Shown piece after piece: positions 33,680 through 44,909 of a stretch of DNA of 64,000 nucleotides. Made by a program: the position numbers and the translations under genes. Every line of letters begins with the position of its first letter. Position 1 is the stretch's first letter. Origin of the DNA: Kuschelorhynchus macadamiae (Eukaryota > Arthropoda > Insecta > Coleoptera > Curculionidae). The DNA lies in the NCBI GenBank assembly GCA_030620095.1, contig JAUTXW010002098.1:333460-397459 (forward strand). The letters run 5' to 3'. The notes beneath the pieces are model-generated. The model did not search any database. It saw nothing but the letters and a program-made list of their open reading frames with translations, and was not told the origin of the DNA.

Positions 33680-34150
33680 AAAATAGTGTGGGAAAATCTT
33701 CAATACATTAAAATGCCAGCCTACTCGATTTGTCTATTTCTAGTCGCTTCTTTAAATCTTCGAGGTCATTGGACTTAGTTTTATAAACCACATTTTTGAG
33801 GTGTCCCCACTAGAGGTAGTCAAGAGGCGTCAAGTCCGAAGACCGAGATGGCCACTCTATTGTATCCCTACGTCCAACCCATCTTCATAAAAAAATTGTT
33901 TAAATATTCCTGAACATTCCGAGCGCGGTGGAGGTGCGGTGGAGCACTTGCTAAAGTCATATTTCATTATTTTGAACACCATTAGGTACCTAAACAAATC
34001 AAGTTTAAATATTCAATTCAGCAGGTAAAGTTAGGAACTTACGGTTATTCGGAAATAGTTCTGCAATAGCTGGAACAATTTCGGTCCTTAAAAGATTCAA
34101 ATATCTTTCTCTAGTTAATGTGTCTTCCATGAAGAAGGGACCGATCTAAT
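33680..34150 (-). pseudogene. DD41D-type transposase C-terminal fragment
   Basis: Read on the minus strand: GPFFMEDTLTRERYLNLL and EIVPAIAELFPNN at 34140-34030, a broken second-Asp region near 33930, then EWPSRSSDLTPLDYL at about 33860-33810 (third catalytic Asp), and GHLKNVVYKTKSNDLEDLKK. Typical of the insect transposase family with a long C-terminal helix. Several frameshifts. Confidence 0.65.
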
Positions 34151-34429
34151 TCGATAAATTTGTGACGTTACAAATATATAGAATTAGACATTTTAACTGT
34201 CCCTAGAATGTATATTTTTCAATGCTTAAAATATGTAAAATTGAATATAACAACAAGGTACGTTATTATGGAACTAGATTGAATGATAATTTAAGGACGG
34301 ATTTTTTTAGATTGAAATCCGGCAAAAATAGTACAAATTATTACGGCGTTAAATTATTTAATGCATTCCTAAAGTAGGTGTGAGTCGTGTGATATGATAT
34401 ATATACATAACTGTTTTAACAGTGGTTTT

Positions 34430-34600
34430 TTAACATAGAACGAAATCTTTCACGGCTGTGGTCAATTAAGAAATCATGGGTCTTGGGATTAGACCGTGTC
34501 AAAATGGAATCACTATCCGACGTTTCGCCTTCGATTGCACGAGGCATCTTCAGGGATCTTTACTTCACGCGATCAGAACACTGAATGAGCTCGCAGAGAC
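34430..34600 (-). mobile_element. Penelope terminal region (pLTR-like) with hammerhead-like motif
   Basis: This is the downstream flank of the GIY-YIG ORF on the minus strand. At 34553-34519 (minus) it reads CTGAAGA, a GCC...GGC stem, then GAAAC and GTC. This is the order of hammerhead core elements, with A in the variable position of CUGANGA. Hammerhead motifs are known in Penelope-like element terminal repeats. Stem III is very short, so activity as a monomer is doubtful. The related copy at 33131-33290 has lost the core. Confidence 0.5.
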
Positions 34601-35900
34601 CCAGGCCGGCTATTTATAGTCGACCTGTGTTTACCGGAGCGTTACTCGGTGTAACGATCGGTTTCCACGTATGATGAAGACTGAAGCCGGTATCTCTATT
34701 AAAATTGTTAGGAAGCTTATAAATTTCAATAGAATCTCTAATTTTGCGTTTATAGAATCCCGAAACCGGTCCAAGAACTTTGGTTTCTTTTACATTTATG
34801 ACATGTTCAGTAGAATGTTGGTGTTCAGATACAGCAGATTGTCCAATTTGTTTCTTTCTGATACATCGTTCATGTTCCTTAAGCCTAGTCGATATAGATC
34901 GTCCAGTTTCTCCAATATAGACATCACCACAGGAACAAGGAATTGCATATACTCCTTCCGTTTGGAAGGGAATAATGTCCTTTGGCGATCGCAAACATTG
35001 TCCAATTTTCTTGTGTGTGTTGAAAATTGTACGTATGTTGGACCGGCGAAGTAACCTTGCAATCTTGTCTATAGTTCCGTGTATAAATGGAAGAACTACA
35101 CTTCCTATCTGTAATTCATTATTAGTATCATTTCGTGGAGTAGGATTATTATGTTTTCTAATTGAGCATCTAATATCCTCAGTAAAATATCCTTTCCCTC
35201 TTAAAGCATGAGTCAGTTTCTCTGTTTCCGATTGTAAAGAATTTTGATCACAAATCGCGAGGGCTCAGCAAACCAACGAATTAATAACTGATGACTTTTG
35301 TGCTTGGTTTTCTATATACAGAGTGTCCCAAGGAACCATCCCCTTTCCTTTGTACAAGAACATCTAGAAAGGGAATCGTGCCTTCTGATTCAGTTTCTAT
35401 TGTAAATTTTATATTAGCATGGTGATTCAGAAGGAGGAAGGAAGGAAGAAGATTTGAAGAAACCCAGGGAGATTTTATGGACCACGTTGTCATATTACAA
35501 AAGTGTCGTCTACATATCTGAGCCATGATTTTGGTTTTAATGGAGACGACTCTAAGGCGTTCTCCTCAAAAGCTTCCAAGAAAATATTGGCTACCACTGG
35601 TGACAATAGAGATCCCATGGCTGCTCCTGAGGTTTGCTCATAGAAAGTTCCTTGAAAGACAAAATACGTTGGTGTAAGACATGCTTCAATTGTATCTAAA
35701 AGTGAATTGTCTATTTTATTATGGTGAAATAAGTCTGATATTATGGAAATTGAATCATTCGTATATAGCGATTTTACATCGAAACTGTCTCTGCTGCATC
35801 TTTTACTTTTCCAGTTTTACAACATTTTTTGTTAATTTTACTTACGTTAGATGTAGTTATTAGATTTCTGTTAGGATATTTGTCATTAAAAATGACGCAT
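34601..35900 (-). pseudogene. Penelope-like element: RT plus GIY-YIG endonuclease
   Basis: Minus strand. The RT begins near 35800 with SFDVKSLYTN, continues GAAMGSLLSPVVANIFLEAF (35630-35570) and RYVDDTF (YVDD at 35516-35505), then [19 protein letters not shown] and VYRKP (35370-35300). After a linker, 34994-34614 encodes the GIY-YIG domain: GVYAIPCSCGDVYIGETGRS with GVY at residues 14-16, YIG at 26-28, the CxC zinc pair and RLKEHE downstream. The RT-linker-GIY-YIG order is diagnostic of Penelope-like elements. Frameshifts at about 35450-35500 and 35250 plus stops inactivate it. The 5' part is truncated. Confidence 0.88.
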
Positions 35901-37140
35901 TCTATCCTCATAATTTCAATTCTTTAGGTTTCAGTTAAAAGATACATTTTCGTAAATCAACAAAACTAATATTGTCAAACATATCAGGTAACCTCCTATG
36001 TTCAGGTATTTTAATAAAAAGTAATACATTTAACTATCTATTTTCGCAAAAACAGTTGACTTTCATAAAAAGTGCTCTTAGTTAAAAGTATTGAGAGTTT
36101 TACGCAGATTTAGGGATTTCCATCAAAAAGCAGTTTTCATTTTAAAAATTGAGTAGTTTTTATTTACCTAAACTTTTGTCTTAATGTCACCTTGTATATA
36201 TTCACAAATCAAGAAATTATTAAATTCGCCTTCAATCAGTACACGAAATCAATTCCTCTCTTTTGATTATGTCTTTTACAAAATTATAAGTTTGAGAATC
36301 GATCTTGATTGTGAATTGTCTTATTGAGACCCCAATAATCAAAAAAGCCCCAACTTTATATTGTAAAAACATTTTTAAAGTTTTGTTTACCACTTAATAA
36401 TGTTAAGTAACGGTCGTTTATATGTGTAGTACGTTATAGAGATTACTCGATGCAAACTGATTTCCTTCCACTATAGAGTCCTGATTATTAGATTCTAGGA
36501 AACGCAAAGATTACACATGTTAAACACGGAGCAAATTCGTAAGTTGTAAAGTTAGCTTAAGCTTAAGGAAACTTAGTAATTAAAACAACTTTGAGTGAAC
36601 TGCGTTCTATACAGCTGTAATATTGCAAATCTTACAACAAACTTATTTAATTACACATTTTGAGCTTTAATCCACCGTTAAATATTCTGCTCCGCTTTAG
36701 TTTCTTCAGTAATCATGGAAGGTATGACATTGAATTTCAATGTGATATTAATTTTCCAAACTGGCGTTCTTAACTCTCTGTTGTTTTTATTATGCCAGAC
36801 TGTAAGCGAGGACAAAATTAATGAACTATTTATTATATAGTGACTAAGGTAGAGACATTATTTGTGGTATTTTTTTATTAATTTTTATTTAGACCGTCAC
36901 GTAACAATAAATAAATAAGTAAAGCCTTTATTATAACCATATCTCCCGTAAAGACGTAACTGACAAAAATCGAAAAAATGAGTTGAGACTTCCCTACAGG
37001 CACAACTCTCACGAAGTGCCGTAACTGTACCTCTCACGGTATCACGGCAGTGATGGTGTTTGGATTCGATGTATTTGACAATCAACACCAAATTTTTCTC
37101 ACGTATTAGCGTAAGTGCTATTACGTCCCTTAGAATGCAC
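35901..37140. other. No gene recognised
   Basis: AT-rich. A 64-codon minus ORF at 37091-36897 shows nothing familiar. Sequence near 36950-37140 is less AT-rich, with no assignable feature. Confidence 0.45.
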
Positions 37141-37720
37141 GAAATTTATTTGCTTCGCTTGAAAAAGAGAGCTGTCGTATGTACAGTACACGCAGTCATG
37201 CAGCGGCTTTTGTAAATTGCAGTCTTTGGTCAAAACTGTTAAAGATAATATCTAGCAACGTATTAATTTGATCCGGTGGTACACAAGTGATTATATCATC
37301 TACGTACCACTTAAAAATGGTGGTTTAAAGGATAACTTTGAAATACATATACTTTGTAATTCAGACATAATGATGTCTAAACAGCCTGGCGGTAAACAAT
37401 TTCCCATACCTAGGTTATATATTTGTTAATAAAATGTATCGTTAAAATTAAGACAACTGCTGGCAAAAATAAAATTTTAGTTAGTTTACAATGATCTTGT
37501 ATTTTATTCCGAGTTTTTGTTCAATTATTTCAATTGCTAAATCGGTTGAAATGTTTGTGAATAAATACACTACATCAAGAGATACTAAAATGTGAAAATC
37601 TGAAAATTTTGAATAAACGAAACAATTTCGACCGAGTTTTCTGTGTAATATTGGTCTTTTTCAAAAGCACAATTAAGACAATTCTGGGTTTGTATCCTAG
37701 CGAACACAAGCTGACTTTTC
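37141..37720 (-). pseudogene. Second Penelope-type RT remnant
   Basis: On the minus strand: FHILVSLDVVYLFTNIST and LAIEIIEQKLGIKYK (about 37610-37490), then a RYGK(L)FTARLFRH stretch and KWYVDDIITCVPPDQIN (about 37320-37260), followed by FNSFDQRLQFTKAA. YVDD with the NIST and QFT contexts is that of Penelope-like RTs. The wording differs from the copy at 34.6-35.9 kb, so this is a different lineage. It is much decayed. Confidence 0.65.
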
Positions 37721-38035
37721 AAATTTAATATATTTATCTGAAATGCCCATTAAATAACTCTGGGAAATGTGTAATAGTAAAATACATGCAATAAAAAAAA
37801 CAACAATTTAAAAACTAGTCTGGCTTGATATTGTTATTCAGAAATCTGCTTCGGATTGCTGCTGAAATAGGAAATGCATTCGGATGATGATACATAGATC
37901 CTGATCTCATGAATGAGTTTCTCTCCCATTTAACACCCCTTCTCAGTTTGTAGCCTGCGAAAGTTGCTATACCGAAAAACCAGCTAACAAAAAATTGAAT
38001 AAATTAAATTGACGTAGTTGGTTATTGAGCTCATA

Positions 38036-38108
38036 GTCTTCGTGACTTAATGATCAGAGCGTTTAACCGGAAACTGAGAGGAGCTGACTTCGAATCTCAG
38101 CAAAGGAA
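38036..38108 (+). tRNA. tRNA-like sequence (pseudogene or SINE head)
   Basis: GACTTAATGATCAGAGCG resembles the D-arm/A box (normally AGCTCAATGGTCAGAGC). GACTTCGAATCTCAGC resembles the T-arm/B box, with correct spacing of about 40 bases. The acceptor ends do not pair well and the D stem is degraded. No downstream poly-A body was defined. A tRNA-derived repeat or tRNA pseudogene is more likely than a working gene. Confidence 0.4.
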
Positions 38109-38109
38109 A

Positions 38110-38430
38110 CTTTTTAAATTCTAATAAATGTGTCAACTTTTTTAATAAACTTCTTACCAAAACGTTACATCATGTTATTCCAGTTGAGTAATTTGATGAT
38201 TGATTTTTATATCTAATGTAATATTGTAATCACGGACTGCAAATTCATTAGCGACTGTATTTGCAAAAGCTTAAATATCCAACAAGCAATTTCGCTGCAT
38301 GAATGAAACCAGTATATTTAACAAACACAAACATTAATTGAATAGATTGCTCTGATTTGCAAATTATCATAGGATTTGACGCTTTTAACATTTGTTATGA
38401 TATCCAAAAATAATAATTAATTAAAAAATG
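38110..38430. other. No gene seen
   Basis: AT-rich spacer between the tRNA-like sequence and the next mariner-type element. No motif was recognised. Confidence 0.4.
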
Positions 38431-39167
38431 TTTATATGTATACCAGGTGACAATGAAACTACTACCCAAGGCGCCATTTGAAAATGGCTAGAGATAAAAA
38501 TATGGAATTTGGTGTGTTGATAAAATTGAATATTGTGAACATTTGTAACATAAAAACAATTGAATATCGTTTCCAGTTTCCCCGGAAATGACTGCGACTT
38601 CGTTATTTTAAATGAAACACCCTGTATATTTTGTGTTTTTTCAACTCTCTTAACAATTCTAAACAAATTTTGTATAACATAACCTATATCTAAAATGTAT
38701 GTAAGTTTTTCAAATAAAGCCACTTAGAAATATGCCATATTTCCCAATTATTTGTATTTATATTTATTAAAATGTTACGAGTTTTAAAAAAAATGTATTT
38801 ATCGCAAATCGATTTTTCAAGTTTTGATCAAACCCTGTACCATAACGGGTCAACTGACTGTTTTTCGCTTAGAATAAATTTTAACATCATAAAAATAGGG
38901 GACCTAATTTTTAATTTTGCAGTTGTTTATGAAAGTTAAGTTATTGATAACTTAGTGTCATAACTACCTATAAACAAAGTTTTGCTAAAATTAAAATAAT
39001 CATATTAGCCTTGACAGAGGTTGCTTTGTTTTTTAAAAACAATTGAATTTTGACAAGTAATTTTATCACTTTTGGGCTTGGCAGATTGTTGCACTTTTTG
39101 TAAATTCTCGAGCTTTATTTCGTGTCTCTATTGGTGTAGAATAAAAGTTTTTTGTAATCTCTTTAAA

Positions 39168-41558
39168 ATGGCAAGTTTTACAAGGGCGGAACAAATAGAT
39201 ATGCTTCTCGTTTATGGCGAGTGCTTGCAAAATAAAAGGCAGGCTCAAACACTCTACGCAGAGCGAAACCCCGACAGAAATCAACCCTGCTATGCCTATT
39301 TTCCATGGCTAGTACAACATTTGAAAACAGTTCCCTAAAATGAAAATGAAGGAAAGTTTATTATTAGCGAAGAACCTGAAATAAACGTTCTGGCATGTGT
39401 GAATGCTGATCCAAGTATTTCTACTCGCCAAATTGAAAGTGAAGTTGGAGTTAACAGAGAAAGTGCAAGAAACATGTTGAAGAAACATAGGTAGAACCTC
39501 TACAAATACCAAATCCACCAACCAACACTTGGGTGTTCATGACTTTGCTCGGCGAGTTGAATATTGCTGATGGTTTACGGAAAATTTTAACCGTAATAAT
39601 AACTTTTATTATCATCATCATCAATGGCTTTACAACTCTTCGTGGGTCTTGGCCGCATTTACTATTCCTCCATTCCTGTCGATCCTGCTGTGCCACTATT
39701 TTCCATTGTCCTACGCCCATCCTTTCTAGGTCTTCTCTGACAGCATCTTTCCATCTTTTTCTAGGTCGGCCTACGGATCTTCTGCCATCCGGTCTTTCCC
39801 AAAACACATTGTTTATAAGGCGGTCATTTCCGCTCCTTACCACATGTCCAGCCCAGCGTAATAGGTTGGGCTTGATGAATGGGCTATGTTTTCTTTACCA
39901 AAAAGTAGCTCTAGTTCTTGGTTGTACCGTTATCGCCATTCGTTGGTGTTTTGATCTGAACACGGGCCATAGATAAATCGCAGTATTTTGCGTTCCCACA
40001 CTAACAACTTGTCTATTTCCTTTTTGTTTAATGTCCATGTCTCACTTCCATAGGTGGTTACTGGTCGTATTATGTTTCTATATAACTTGACTTTTGTTCT
40101 TCTACTAAGGAGCTTCGACCTAATGAGATGCTGAATTGAGAAGGATGCTCTATTTCCCGCAAGTATTCTTGCCGCAACATCATTTTCTACCTTGTTGTCA
40201 TTTGTGATGATTGTTCCTAGATATTTGAATTCTTTGACAACCTCGAAGTTGTGGTCATTGATCGGGACATTCTGCCTTATTCCCTGCCGAACATTTTTTG
40301 AAACGACCATATATTTTGTTTTGTCCACGTTTATTTGTAGACCCATAGTTTGTGCTGAGTTTTCAAATTGTGAGAATATATCTTTTACTTCAATTGTTGA
40401 CTGAGCTATGGTATCGACGTCATCAGCAAAGGCAAGTATCATTTTTGGTCCTGGTGCGGATATGTCTGATCTTAGGTTTGGTTGTACTCTTCTCATTGCA
40501 TACTCCAAAGCGATGTTAAATAATAAAGGTGAGAGAGGGTCTCCCTGTCTTAGTCCTGAGTTTATGCCAATGGCCTTTGATGTTTTTCCGCCTACCCTGA
40601 CTCTTGCGTAAGAGCCGTTTATACATGTTTTTGTTATTGAGACGAGTTTTTGGGAATACCCAATTCAATCATCGCTGCCCAAAGCGCTGCGCGATCAATT
40701 GAGTCGTAGGCTTGTTTAAAATCAATAAAAATCTGGTGTATGTCTCGATTATACTCCCAATGTTTTTCAAGCAGTTGACGGATTGTAAATATTTGGTCTA
40801 TAGTAGACCGACCTGGTCTAAAATCACATTGGTAATCGCCGATTATCTCTTCTGCATATGGTAGCAGTCTCCTCAACAGAACATTGGCCAGTATCTTATA
40901 TACAGTGCTAATCAAAATCAAAAATAATAATAACTTTAGTAGATTAATATTATTTTCAGCTGAGTCTCGCTTCACGAATCTGGGAATGTTCAACAGGAAC
41001 AACATAAGATATTGGGCAAATGAAAATAAACATTTATTTAGAGGAGGATCTTTCCAAGAACGCTTTGGTGTTAATGTGTGGCTAGGTGTTTTAGGAAAGA
41101 GAATTGTAGGCCCAATATTTTTTAATGAGACCCTTACAGCACAAACTTATTTGAACTTTCTAGAAACAACACTTACTGATTTTTTGGACAATTTACCTCT
41201 TGCAGAAATTCCCAACATCTATTTTCAACAAGATGGTGCACCGGCATAATGCTCGAATTTGTGTTAATTATTTAAAAGACAGTTTGGTGACCAATGTATA
41301 GGAACGAATGGACCTGTAAGGTGGCCAGCACGTTCGGCTGATTTGACACTTCTAGATTTTTTCTTCTGGGGTCATATCAAAGAAAAAATCTATTTAACTC
41401 AACCTGAAAATTTCGACATGTTAAGAAATCGAATTATTAGCGCTATTAATAATATTAGTATAACTCAAAAAGAAAATGTATTGCGGAAAATTGTTGAAAA
41501 ATGTGAGACCTATATTGAACAGCAAGGTCGTGATTTTGAAAATCTTAATTATGATTAA
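39168..41558 (+). pseudogene. DD41D transposase pseudogene, split
   Basis: The 5' part 39168-39500 encodes MASFTRAEQIDMLLVYGECL and YFPWLVQHL, then ISTRQIESEVGVNRESARNM. This is the insect helix-turn-helix pair seen in DUF4817-type transposases. After the LINE insertion the frame resumes at 40938 with LILFSAESRFTNLGMFNRNN. The first catalytic Asp is replaced (SAES for SDES). YFQQDGAPA (41220-41246) holds the second Asp, and WPARSADLTLLDFFFWGHIK (41325-41375) the third. Stops at 39336, 39493 and 41247 and a frameshift after it are present. The C-terminal helix runs to 41558. Confidence 0.8.
39607..40925 (-). mobile_element. RTE-type LINE, 5'-truncated, 12-bp TSD
   Basis: Inserted inside the DD41D transposase gene. 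AATAATAACTTT occurs on both sides (39595-39606 and 40926-40937). On the minus strand it carries RT sequence: GDYQCDFRPGRSTIDQIFTI (40840-40780), IFIDFKQAYDSIDRAALW (40730-40680), a broken GLRQGDPLSP block (about 40560), ILAFADDVDTIAQ (FADD at about 40420), and FKYLGTIITND, TYGSETWTLNKKE. It ends with a GRPRKRWKDAVREDLERMG C-terminus (39780-39720) and a short (ATG/ATA) tail at 39607-39632. Frameshifts are few, so it is fairly young. Confidence 0.85.
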
Positions 41559-41760
41559 GTACGTTCTTTTTTCCATTTCTTTTATTATTAGTTAAAATTA
41601 ATCAACTCTAGGTATAACAATGTTCATTTGTTTTCACCTTATCATATTCGTTTCTTTTTTAAAATTTAATTGAATTAAAAGAGGATTCCTTTGAAGGGTA
41701 GATTATTTGGAATCCATGGCCAACTTTGCCGGTGGTATAATTAAATAAGTGCTAGTAATA

Positions 41761-42539
41761 TTGATTTTCTCTTTAGATGGGCATTAACAACATGAATATA
41801 GGGTATCAAATTTTCAAGTTTGCAGCGGTCTAGGGAAGTTGAATTTATCATATGCGGATAAAGGATGAAAAAGTAGGATTGAGTAGTGAAGGTTTTGTTC
41901 TTGTAGCGATTGGAGTACAAAAGCTTACACCGTTTCGTTGTCGTTGAAACTCTGCTCTCCAAGCGGTGTTTAAAGGAGCCCAAGAAGATGTTAGTCACAT
42001 GGTGATAAGTCTGGACTACAGAGTGGATGTTCCAGCGGTTCCCATTCTAATGCGTCCAATTTTTGCATCGTAGCATTAGCCGCATGAGGTTTGGTGTTGT
42101 CATACAGAAGAATATTTTTTCTGGGTCTGCAACGCTGGGTGTTTGTCGATGTCAAACGATTTAAATAAACGCGCTATTTGAAGGCACATAGAGCATGTCT
42201 AGAACCACAACTGGCAAAACGCCTAGACACACCGTATGTGCCTTACGGCAGTCAAAGTGTTAATAGTTCATTCAGTTACATTTTACATCGATAATTTGTA
42301 CAGATTACCTTCTATACATATATCATTAATAGAGACGCTAAATATAGAAAAAAAAACTACAAAGCCGTATTGATTTTAGGTTTCAGTATGTTTCAAATAA
42401 TAAAAGGGAGTGCGTTCAATTATTTATAGCTTCCCTCAAATTAACTGTATAAACAGAAACATGCTAGGGTGCTACTGTAATTCATGATTTACAATTTAAT
42501 AGGTCAGCGTAATTTTCCTAATCAGTTTATTTAATAAAA

Positions 42540-42540
<1 letters not shown>
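41761..42540 (-). pseudogene. DD34D mariner transposase fragment and AT-rich flank
   Basis: On the minus strand at about 42160-41980: ILLYDNTKPHAANATMQKL (second Asp) and SPDLSPCD (third Asp), with 34 residues between them. This is the signature of true mariners. A deletion then joins it to a WF-like C-terminal piece. No N-terminal half is present. From 42180 to 42540 I see no gene. Confidence 0.6.

Positions 42541-42604
<64 letters not shown>
42541..42604. repeat. (TA)n microsatellite
   Basis: About 60 bases of TA repeats immediately left of the long-TIR element at 42607. They include the TA target site. Tc1/mariner elements insert at TA, so such arrays are natural landing sites. Confidence 0.95.
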
Positions 42605-42606
<2 letters not shown>

Positions 42607-42608
<2 letters not shown>

Positions 42609-44909
42609 GGGTGTTCAGATTTGGTTGCAAAAGCAGGGTATCTCGCTTATTTTTAAAGATAGAACCTTGCGGTTTTCACGAACCTAAGCTAATTTTTTGT
42701 GAAGCCTTCTTCGTTTATGAGATACAGGGCGAAATAGAAAATTTTGCATTTTGGGACCCTCCTCGTATCTCGGTTATCCTTTAACTTAACGCAAAGGGAA
42801 AAATTGCTGCCTATGCAGTTTTTTACGCTGGATCCAGTAGCGTAGTCATATTTTTCATTTGAGTTGTTATTTTTTAGATATGACCCAAAGTTGTGTTTTT
42901 TTTAAATGGGACACCCTGTATATTTGTCCAGAAATTGATTTCTCCCTTTAAAAGCTTCTCAAAAATATATAATAGAATTGGTCTATTTTAATAAACAACA
43001 ACAAAAATCCTAATTTTTATAATTATCATCCCAAATTTTGCAGTAGGCCATGCAAAACGATGCCGTTTTCTTTTGTTTTCTTGGAAGCAAATGACATTTC
43101 CCAATTTTGTACGCGTATATAAAATATAGCGCTAGTTTTTTGTATTTATTTATTGTGTAAAAATATATTTGTATTATTACGGAAGAAAACCAAACTCTCG
43201 AACATTATGAAAAGTACGATATGTTAGCTTGTTTTATATTAAGTAATGAAAATGTTGAAGCGGCTTCTGAAATGTATTTTAACAGGTAAATAGTTAATTT
43301 TTAGGTATGTTGAAATACTATTGCTTAATTTTTATTTAGATATCCAGAAAGGAGGCAACCTAATATATCCACTTTTTATCGGATAAAAAAGAATTTACTT
43401 AATCACGGATCATTTATCAAACCTCGTACGAAAACATATAATAAAGAAAATCGGGAGGCTGAGGAAATTACGGTTTTGGCTAATGCAGAAGCTTACCCTA
43501 CAAACTCTTGTAGGGCCAGTGAAAAGAGCATAGGGATTCCAAAAACTAGAGTTCAAGAAATTCTAAAAAAGCACAAATACCACCCATACAAATTTAGGCT
43601 CAAGCACACTTCAGTAATTCTGGTATACTCAATAGGCACAATAGTAGATTATGGTCCCAGGAAAATCAACTACAAATATTTCCCAGAAGACAGCAGGGCA
43701 GGTTTGGTCTAAATGTGTCCTGCTTCATATTGGGAACACATTCAAAATTTTATATATTTGAGGGAAATCTAACAGCCAATCGCTATATAGAAATTTTAGA
43801 GGCAGCTATACCTGAATTATTTGGCGATGTTCCTCTAGCGCAAATTAACGAAATTTATTTTCAACAGGACGATGCTCCTGCACATAATTCTGGAATGACG
43901 AGATTATTTCTGGACAATAATTTTACCAATCAATGGATGGGAACAAATGGACCTATAAGATGGCCCCCTAGGTCCCCAGATTTGTCGATTTTAGATTTCT
44001 TTCTATGGAGATATCTGGAAAATAGAATTTACAAAGACCACTATGATAATGTCCAAGATTTAGGAAATGTAATAAGAGAAAATTTTCGCTATTTACAAAA
44101 TCATCCCGTTATTTTGCTTAATTCCCTAAAACGAATACGAAAATTGTGCGAAACATGCATAGAACAAAAATGGAAAAATCAGTTTGAACAGTTCTTTTGA
44201 TTTCCTTGGTTACTGTGGTTCTTATACGACAGTTGATTTTTGCTGAAAGGCTTGTTACATAATAATTTATGACTGTTTTGTTCTTGTGTTACATAAATCT
44301 AGGTAGGTGGTACTTTTTTGGTGCGAAATTATCAATACATATTTTGATAAATAGATTTAATTACATATTTATTTTGATTTATTGTTAGGATGTAGATATT
44401 GTTAACGACTTTAAATAAAAGGCAGCATTGTTTTGCATGGCCTACTGCAAAATTTGGGATGATAATTATAAAAATTAGGATTTTTGTTGTTGTTTATTAA
44501 AATAGACCCATACTATTATATACTTTTGAGAGGCTTTTAAAAGGACAAATCAATTTCTGGACAAATATACAGGGTGTCCCATTTAAAAAAACACAACTTT
44601 GGGTCATATCTAAAAAATAACAACTCAAATGAAAACTATGACTACGCCACTGGATCCAGCGTAAAAAACTGCATAAGCAGCAATTTTTCCCTTTGCGTTA
44701 AGTTAAAGGATAACCGAGATACGAGGGGGTCCCAAAATGCAAAATTTTCTATTTCGCCCTGTATCTCATAAACGAAGAAGGCTATGAAAATTTTGTTTAC
44801 GGCTTCATGAGTTTCACAAAAAATTAGCTCAGGTTCGTGAAAACCGCAAGGTTCTATCTTTAAAAATAAGCGGGATACCCTGCTTTTGCAACCAAATCCG
44901 GACACCCTG
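42607..44909 (+). mobile_element. Complete DD41D element with ~460-bp terminal inverted repeats
   Basis: TIRs start CAGGGTGTTCAGATTTGG (left, 42607) and, reverse-complemented, CAGGGTGTCCGGATTTGG (right, ending 44909). TA flanks both sides (42605-42606, 44910-44911). The inverted match extends to about 43064 on the left and 44423 on the right, where the innermost GCAGTAGGCCATGCAAAACG has its complement. Long TIRs of this size are unusual for Tc1/mariner elements, which normally carry tens to a few hundred bases. The transposase pseudogene sits between them. Confidence 0.88.
43189..44200 (+). pseudogene. DD41D transposase with a 54-bp intron, internally deleted
   Basis: The start is probably a mutated ATG (ACG at 43189). 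It leads to EENQTLEHYEKYDMLACFIL. Exon 1 ends at 43285 (AACAG|GTAAAT). An intron of 54 bases ends TTTTTATTTAG at 43339. Exon 2 restores the frame and gives RYPERRQPNISTFYRIKKN, the FPNR-like HTH segment. The region carrying the first catalytic Asp is lost by a deletion near 43610-43720 with a frameshift. Then YFQQDDAPAHNSGMTRLFL (second Asp) and WPPRSPDLSILDFFLW (third Asp) follow, with 41 residues between. The C-terminus is at 44200. Confidence 0.8.

Larger units (their letters stand above)
38440..41760 (+). mobile_element. DD41D mariner-type element, interrupted by RTE LINE
   Basis: It begins near a TACCAGGTGACAATGAAACT sequence (about 38440). It has a mariner-style GAAACACCCTGTATATTTTG block at 38614-38633, a transposase gene start at 39168 and the gene's end at 41558. 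The right terminus was not found, and no inverted match to the left end was seen. Bases 39607-40925 are a later LINE insertion. Confidence 0.6.

Noticed and set aside
42602..44905. ORFs near both ends of the 42.6-kb element with matching proteins
   Set aside because: They are readings of the long terminal inverted repeats, not genes.
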